DNA from: Gudongella sp049310905
GTDB lineage: Bacteria > Bacillota > Clostridia > Tissierellales > Tissierellaceae
DNA length: 64,000 nucleotides
NCBI RefSeq assembly: GCF_049310905.1
Contig: NZ_JBMEMN010000013.1
Coordinates: forward strand, 1-64,000
Direction: 5' to 3'
Shown: piece by piece, positions 61,005 to 64,000 of the stretch
How the letters are laid out: each line of letters opens with the position of its first letter
Position numbering within the stretch: the first letter of the stretch is position 1
Translations under genes and position numbers: made by a program
Notes under the pieces: model-generated
The model's database searches: none
What the model was told of the DNA's origin: nothing
The model's input: the letters and a program-made list of their open reading frames with translations, nothing else

Positions 61005-61571
61005 ATGATTTACAGAAATGCTACAATAGAGGATATTCCACAAATATCAGAGCTGCAGAAAAAGTATCATGTGTTGACAATAAGTGAAGAGGACAAGGCG
61101 GATGGTTTTGTAACAACCCTCTTTACTCCCGAGAAGTTTGGGGAGCTTATAGAAAAGGAGCAGGGAATAGCAATTGCCTGTGACGGCGACCAGGTTATTG
61201 CCTATGCAATGGCAGCGTCCTGGGAATACTGGTCAGAGTGGCCTCTGTTTCAACATATGATAAAGGACCTTCCTGATACAGAGTATTTGGGAGAGACTCT
61301 GTCAACAGGGAACTCCTATCAGTATGGACCGATTTGTATAGACAAGGAGTACAGGAGCACGGAAGTACTTCCAAGGCTTTTTGATTTTTCCAGGGAGCAG
61401 ATGAGCAAGAGATTCCCGATTCTTATAACCTTTATAAACCATATAAATCCCAGATCATATAAAGCTCATGTGGACAAGCTGGGTTTGGATGTAATAAAGG
61501 ACTTCCAGTTTAACAATAACAACTACTATGAACTGGGTTATGATACATCAAAGCCAGTTAAGGGAATATAA
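61005..61571 (+). CDS. GNAT-family acetyltransferase
   Basis: 188 aa: MIYRNATIEDIPQISELQKKY at the start, IAYAMAASWEYWSEWPLFQHM, YQYGPICIDKEYRSTEVLPRLFDFSREQM (position of the acetyl-CoA motif, though the usual RGxGxG is replaced by RSTEVLP) and FINHINPRSYKAHVDKLGL. Fold likely, activity uncertain. AAGGAGGG precedes the ATG. The threonine-synthase-like gene follows at 16 nt. Confidence 0.82.
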   Translation: MIYRNATIEDIPQISELQKKYHVLTISEEDKADGFVTTLFTPEKFGELIEKEQGIAIACDGDQVIAYAMAASWEYWSEWPLFQHMIKDLPDTEYLGETLSTGNSYQYGPICIDKEYRSTEVLPRLFDFSREQMSKRFPILITFINHINPRSYKAHVDKLGLDVIKDFQFNNNNYYELGYDTSKPVKGI

Positions 61572-61586
61572 TCGGAGGGACTTACA

Positions 61587-62681
61587 ATGAATTTTTACTG
61601 CTCAAAATGCAATCATGAGGAAAGCATAGATACAAGAAAAGCAAAATGCGAATGTGGAGGACTCTGGAAGCTTCGATACGATGCACCGAAGTTTGATCTG
61701 GATAGGATTCATAAGGATAAATGGGGATTGTTAAGATACAGGGAATGGATCCCTGTTGAAAAAAAGGCGCTGGGACAGGTTTCCTTGGGTGAGGGAATGA
61801 CTCCAGCCATTCATCTTGATGAGGATGTTATGTTAAAGATGGATTATTTAATGCCTACCCTGTCATTTAAGGACAGGGGTGCTGCGGTTCTAATTGCCCA
61901 TGTAAAATCAATCGGTGTGGATTATGTTGTCCAGGACAGCAGTGGAAACGCAGGGAACAGTGTTGCAGCCTACAGTGCAAAGGCTGGAATAGAATGCGAA
62001 ATATTTGTACCTGAAGGCACATCGCCTAAAAAGATTGATATGATAAGCTCCCACGGAGCAAAGGTAAACTTGGTTCCCGGCTCGAGGGACAATTGCGCTG
62101 ATGTGTGCAGAAAAAGAGTTGAGGAAGAAGGAGTATATTATGCAAGTCATGTCTTCAATCCATTCTTCTACCAGGGAACGAAGACATATATCTATGAAGT
62201 ATATGAGCAGCTTAACAGAATCCCTGAGAATCTGTTCCTTCCACTTGGAAATGGGACACTGTTTCTTGGAATAATGATAGGCTTGGAGGAACTTCTCCAG
62301 TCAGGATTAATTGAAAGAATGCCAAATATTTACGCTGTTCAGGGAGAAAACTGCGCACCATTTGCAGAGACCGTTGAAGCAGGGGAAAAGGAGATACGGC
62401 ATACCACTCCAAAGCAGACAATGGCAGAAGGAATAGCTATAGGTGCCCCCATGCGTGGGGATGAGATACTAGAGTATATATATAAATACAATATTAGGGT
62501 AATAACAGCACCTGAGGACGGAATAATCCCAGCAAGGGAAAGGCTTGCAAAGAAGGGAATTTACATTGAGCATACAACAGCAGCAACCTATGCAGCATAC
62601 CTCAAGCTAATAGAGCAGGAGGGTAGACTTAGGGATGTCCTTATTCCCATGTGCGGAGCCGGACTAAAATCAGACCACTAA
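61587..62681 (+). CDS. Threonine synthase-like PLP enzyme
   Basis: 364 aa. An N-terminal zinc-ribbon-like segment (CSKCNHEESIDTRKAKCECGG) is followed by the PLP fold II domain with LSFKDRGAAVLIAHV (Lys in SFKDRG), QDSSGNAGNSVAAYSAKAGIECEIFVPE and LPLGNGTLFLGIMIGLEELL. It matches threonine-synthase/cysteate-synthase-like proteins. No hom or thrB is nearby, so the true substrate may be another O-phospho-amino acid. AGGGA upstream of the ATG. Confidence 0.88.
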   Translation: MNFYCSKCNHEESIDTRKAKCECGGLWKLRYDAPKFDLDRIHKDKWGLLRYREWIPVEKKALGQVSLGEGMTPAIHLDEDVMLKMDYLMPTLSFKDRGAAVLIAHVKSIGVDYVVQDSSGNAGNSVAAYSAKAGIECEIFVPEGTSPKKIDMISSHGAKVNLVPGSRDNCADVCRKRVEEEGVYYASHVFNPFFYQGTKTYIYEVYEQLNRIPENLFLPLGNGTLFLGIMIGLEELLQSGLIERMPNIYAVQGENCAPFAETVEAGEKEIRHTTPKQTMAEGIAIGAPMRGDEILEYIYKYNIRVITAPEDGIIPARERLAKKGIYIEHTTAATYAAYLKLIEQEGRLRDVLIPMCGAGLKSDH

Positions 62682-62697
62682 AAGGAAGGATGATAAA

Positions 62698-63090
62698 ATG
62701 TCAAAACAATCACCATCAATGGATAAATGGATTGAGGAAGCCAAAAAGGACCCCAATGCTTCTCAGGTAGGGATGTATCTTTTTCACAACGGAGTTGTAA
62801 GAGAAACCCCAAAAGCCAAGGTTAGACAAGGTATTGATGACGGTACACAAGTCACAGGAATGGAGTTTGGCTACAACGAGGAAAAGGTCTTGTCTGCAGT
62901 TGAGGAAACAAAAAGACTCGATGGAATCTACTATGTAAACGCATGGCTAAATGAAGGGGAGCTTCAGGTTGGCGATGATATCATGTATGTTCTGGTCGGT
63001 GGAGATATCAGACCACACGTGATCGATGCACTTCAATTTCTAGTTGAGAAAATAAAGACCCAATGCGTTGTGGAGATAGAAAAGAAGTAA
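62698..63090 (+). CDS. MoaE-like molybdopterin synthase large subunit
   Basis: 130 aa resembling MoaE: NASQVGMYLFHNGVVRETPKAKVRQG, then AVEETKRLDGIYYVNAWLNEGELQVGDDIMYVLVGGDIRPHVIDALQFLVEKIK. It would couple with a MoaD-like sulfur carrier to build the pterin dithiolene. A MoaD-like gene is at 27956, though far away. It lies 17 nt after the threonine-synthase-like gene. Confidence 0.85.
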   Translation: MSKQSPSMDKWIEEAKKDPNASQVGMYLFHNGVVRETPKAKVRQGIDDGTQVTGMEFGYNEEKVLSAVEETKRLDGIYYVNAWLNEGELQVGDDIMYVLVGGDIRPHVIDALQFLVEKIKTQCVVEIEKK

Positions 63091-63115
63091 AATAACATAA
63101 CAGGAGAACGATACA

Positions 63116-63697
63116 ATGAGAAAAGAAAACTACGAAAACTATTTTTGGCAAAATGATTTGGTAAGGTTAAGGGCAATGGGGGAAGATGACTGGGAGATTC
63201 ACTACTACAACAGGTTTGACACACCTGCAAGAAGATTGTTGGACTATGAAGTTGAGCTTCCACCTACAGTTGAAGAGGCAAAACACATGACTGAAGCATT
63301 CCAGAATTTCAAGGCAGGAACTGGAAGGCTTATGTTTACGATTGAAACCCTTGAAGGAAAGAATGTTGGAGCAGGAAATATCAACTCCATTGATGAGAAA
63401 AATGGAACCTTCAGCATAGGAATGCAGATTGACCGTGACCATAGAGGTATGGGATATGGAACTGCTGCAATGGATATTATGTTCAGGTATGCATTTTTTG
63501 AAAGACGCCTGAACAAATACTATGGAAGTGTGCTGGAAGGCAATATCGCCTCAGCAACAATGCTCAAGAAACTTGGATGCAAAGAAGAAGGAAGAAGACG
63601 CCAGATGGTATATACAGATGGGAAGTATCACGATGAGATTCTTCTGGGACTAACCAAGGATGATTTTGCAGCAAATCTTGAGAAACAGAGAGGTTGA
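63116..63697 (+). CDS. GNAT acetyltransferase (RimJ/RimL-like)
   Basis: 193 aa: FWQNDLVRLRAMGEDDWEIHYYNRF, IQFLD-type central strand GNINSIDEKNGTFSIGMQIDRDHRGMGYGTAAMDIM (acetyl-CoA loop RGMGYG) and NIASATMLKKLGCKEEGRRRQMVYTDGKYHDEILLGL. Likely N-acetyltransferase on a protein or small amine. It has AGGAG upstream and starts 25 nt after the MoaE-like gene. Confidence 0.9.
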   Translation: MRKENYENYFWQNDLVRLRAMGEDDWEIHYYNRFDTPARRLLDYEVELPPTVEEAKHMTEAFQNFKAGTGRLMFTIETLEGKNVGAGNINSIDEKNGTFSIGMQIDRDHRGMGYGTAAMDIMFRYAFFERRLNKYYGSVLEGNIASATMLKKLGCKEEGRRRQMVYTDGKYHDEILLGLTKDDFAANLEKQRG

Positions 63698-63700
63698 TTT

Positions 63701-64000
63701 ATGGATAATATAGTTTATAAGGAAATGGACATTAATGAAGCAGTAAGGATAAATGAAATCGATGCATCCCAGTATATAAAAAGGGCATGGAGGGAAGTCG
63801 ATGGAAAAAGGACGCTGATTGACCTTGATTACCATGATGATACGTGGCCAAATGGCTATGAGAATCACCTTGAAGGTTTAAGGGAGACAATAAAAAATGG
63901 AGGAAAGGCCTTCGGAGCATATGAAAAAGATGGTCAACTACTTGGTTTTGCAACTGTAAACAGTGATATGTTTGGAGATAAATTCAAATATGTCCTTTTG
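63701..64000 (+). CDS. Acetyltransferase-like protein, truncated by window edge
   Basis: Starts with ATG at 63701, three nt after the upstream stop, with GAGG upstream inside the previous gene's end. It runs 100 codons to the window end without a stop. Sequence: EMDINEAVRINEIDASQYIKRAWREVDG, then a central strand GAYEKDGQLLGFATVN, which resembles the start of a GNAT domain. The C-terminal half is outside the window. Confidence 0.78.
   Translation, partial: MDNIVYKEMDINEAVRINEIDASQYIKRAWREVDGKRTLIDLDYHDDTWPNGYENHLEGLRETIKNGGKAFGAYEKDGQLLGFATVNSDMFGDKFKYVLL

Noticed and set aside
1..64000. CRISPR array, tRNA or rRNA genes, prophage
   Set aside because: No regularly spaced repeats, no tRNA cloverleaf with CCA-type end or rRNA segment, and no phage structural or integrase gene was recognised by reading; small RNAs without clear structure could still be missed.

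Overview
The window is a gene-dense chromosomal stretch of a low-GC Gram-positive anaerobe, most likely a Clostridia member of the Peptostreptococcales/Tissierellales type (lineage inferred, not proven). The signs are strong AGGAGG ribosome sites, frequent TTG/GTG starts, short intergenic gaps with intrinsic terminators, a T-box leader, a perfect CodY box, a meso-DAP type MurE (DNPR motif), a tungsten/molybdenum aldehyde:ferredoxin oxidoreductase with a MoaD-like partner, and a UGA-encoded selenocysteine redoxin. No rRNA, tRNA, CRISPR array, prophage or complete insertion sequence was found. The first 70 bases carry two 24-nt-spaced repeats that look like the end of an IS21-type element.

Layout. 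0.3-10.5 kb: acetyltransferase; UBA/DUF4342 membrane protein overlapping an OmpR-type two-component system; DUF2202 protein; small zinc-ribbon protein; ZIP transporter; iron alcohol dehydrogenase; alpha/beta hydrolase; AraC/GyrI-type regulator; DUF3795 protein. 10.5-16.2 kb: class II photolyase (minus), VOC protein, pirin, nitroreductase, flavodoxin, M20 hydrolase. 16.3-20.4 kb: a T-box reading histidine controls a polar amino acid ABC transporter (binding protein, permease, ATPase) and an AbgB-like M20 amidohydrolase. 20.5-25.9 kb: many short genes, including the selenoprotein redoxin with an in-frame UGA and a good bacterial SECIS hairpin, and a macro-domain/VWA pair. 25.9-28.8 kb: AOR + MoaD-like + DUF305 protein. 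28.9-32.7 kb: ilvD with a CodY box, then a MarR gene divergent from recA with two identical palindromic operators between them. 32.8-37 kb: minus-strand MarR/DUF6544 pair, a membrane protein, a GGDEF protein and a cobalamin-binding sensor. 37-47 kb: Imm5-like protein, glyA, a second pirin, murE, a MhpD-type hydratase, an SbcD/YhaO + YhaN-type exonuclease/ATPase pair, and a YgjP-type metallopeptidase. 47-51.4 kb: a sigma-54 enhancer-binding activator next to a sigma-54 promoter that drives an alanine-dehydrogenase-like enzyme and an NhaC antiporter. 51.5-56 kb: RidA, a diacylglycerol-kinase family protein, a PadR-FetA-FetB operon and an LCMT-type methyltransferase. 56-64 kb: DUF2975/XRE pair, FAD reductase, EFR1 ferredoxin-flavodoxin, YkvI-type transporter, radical SAM protein, threonine-synthase-like enzyme, MoaE-like protein and several acetyltransferases, the last cut by the window edge.

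Theme: amino-acid and peptide catabolism under nutrient control (T-box, CodY, sigma-54), with redox and stress functions suited to an anaerobe. The most notable single item is the selenocysteine redoxin, which plain ORF calling splits. A dispersed 65-nt hairpin repeat (two good copies and one inverted half copy) is the clearest repeat family.
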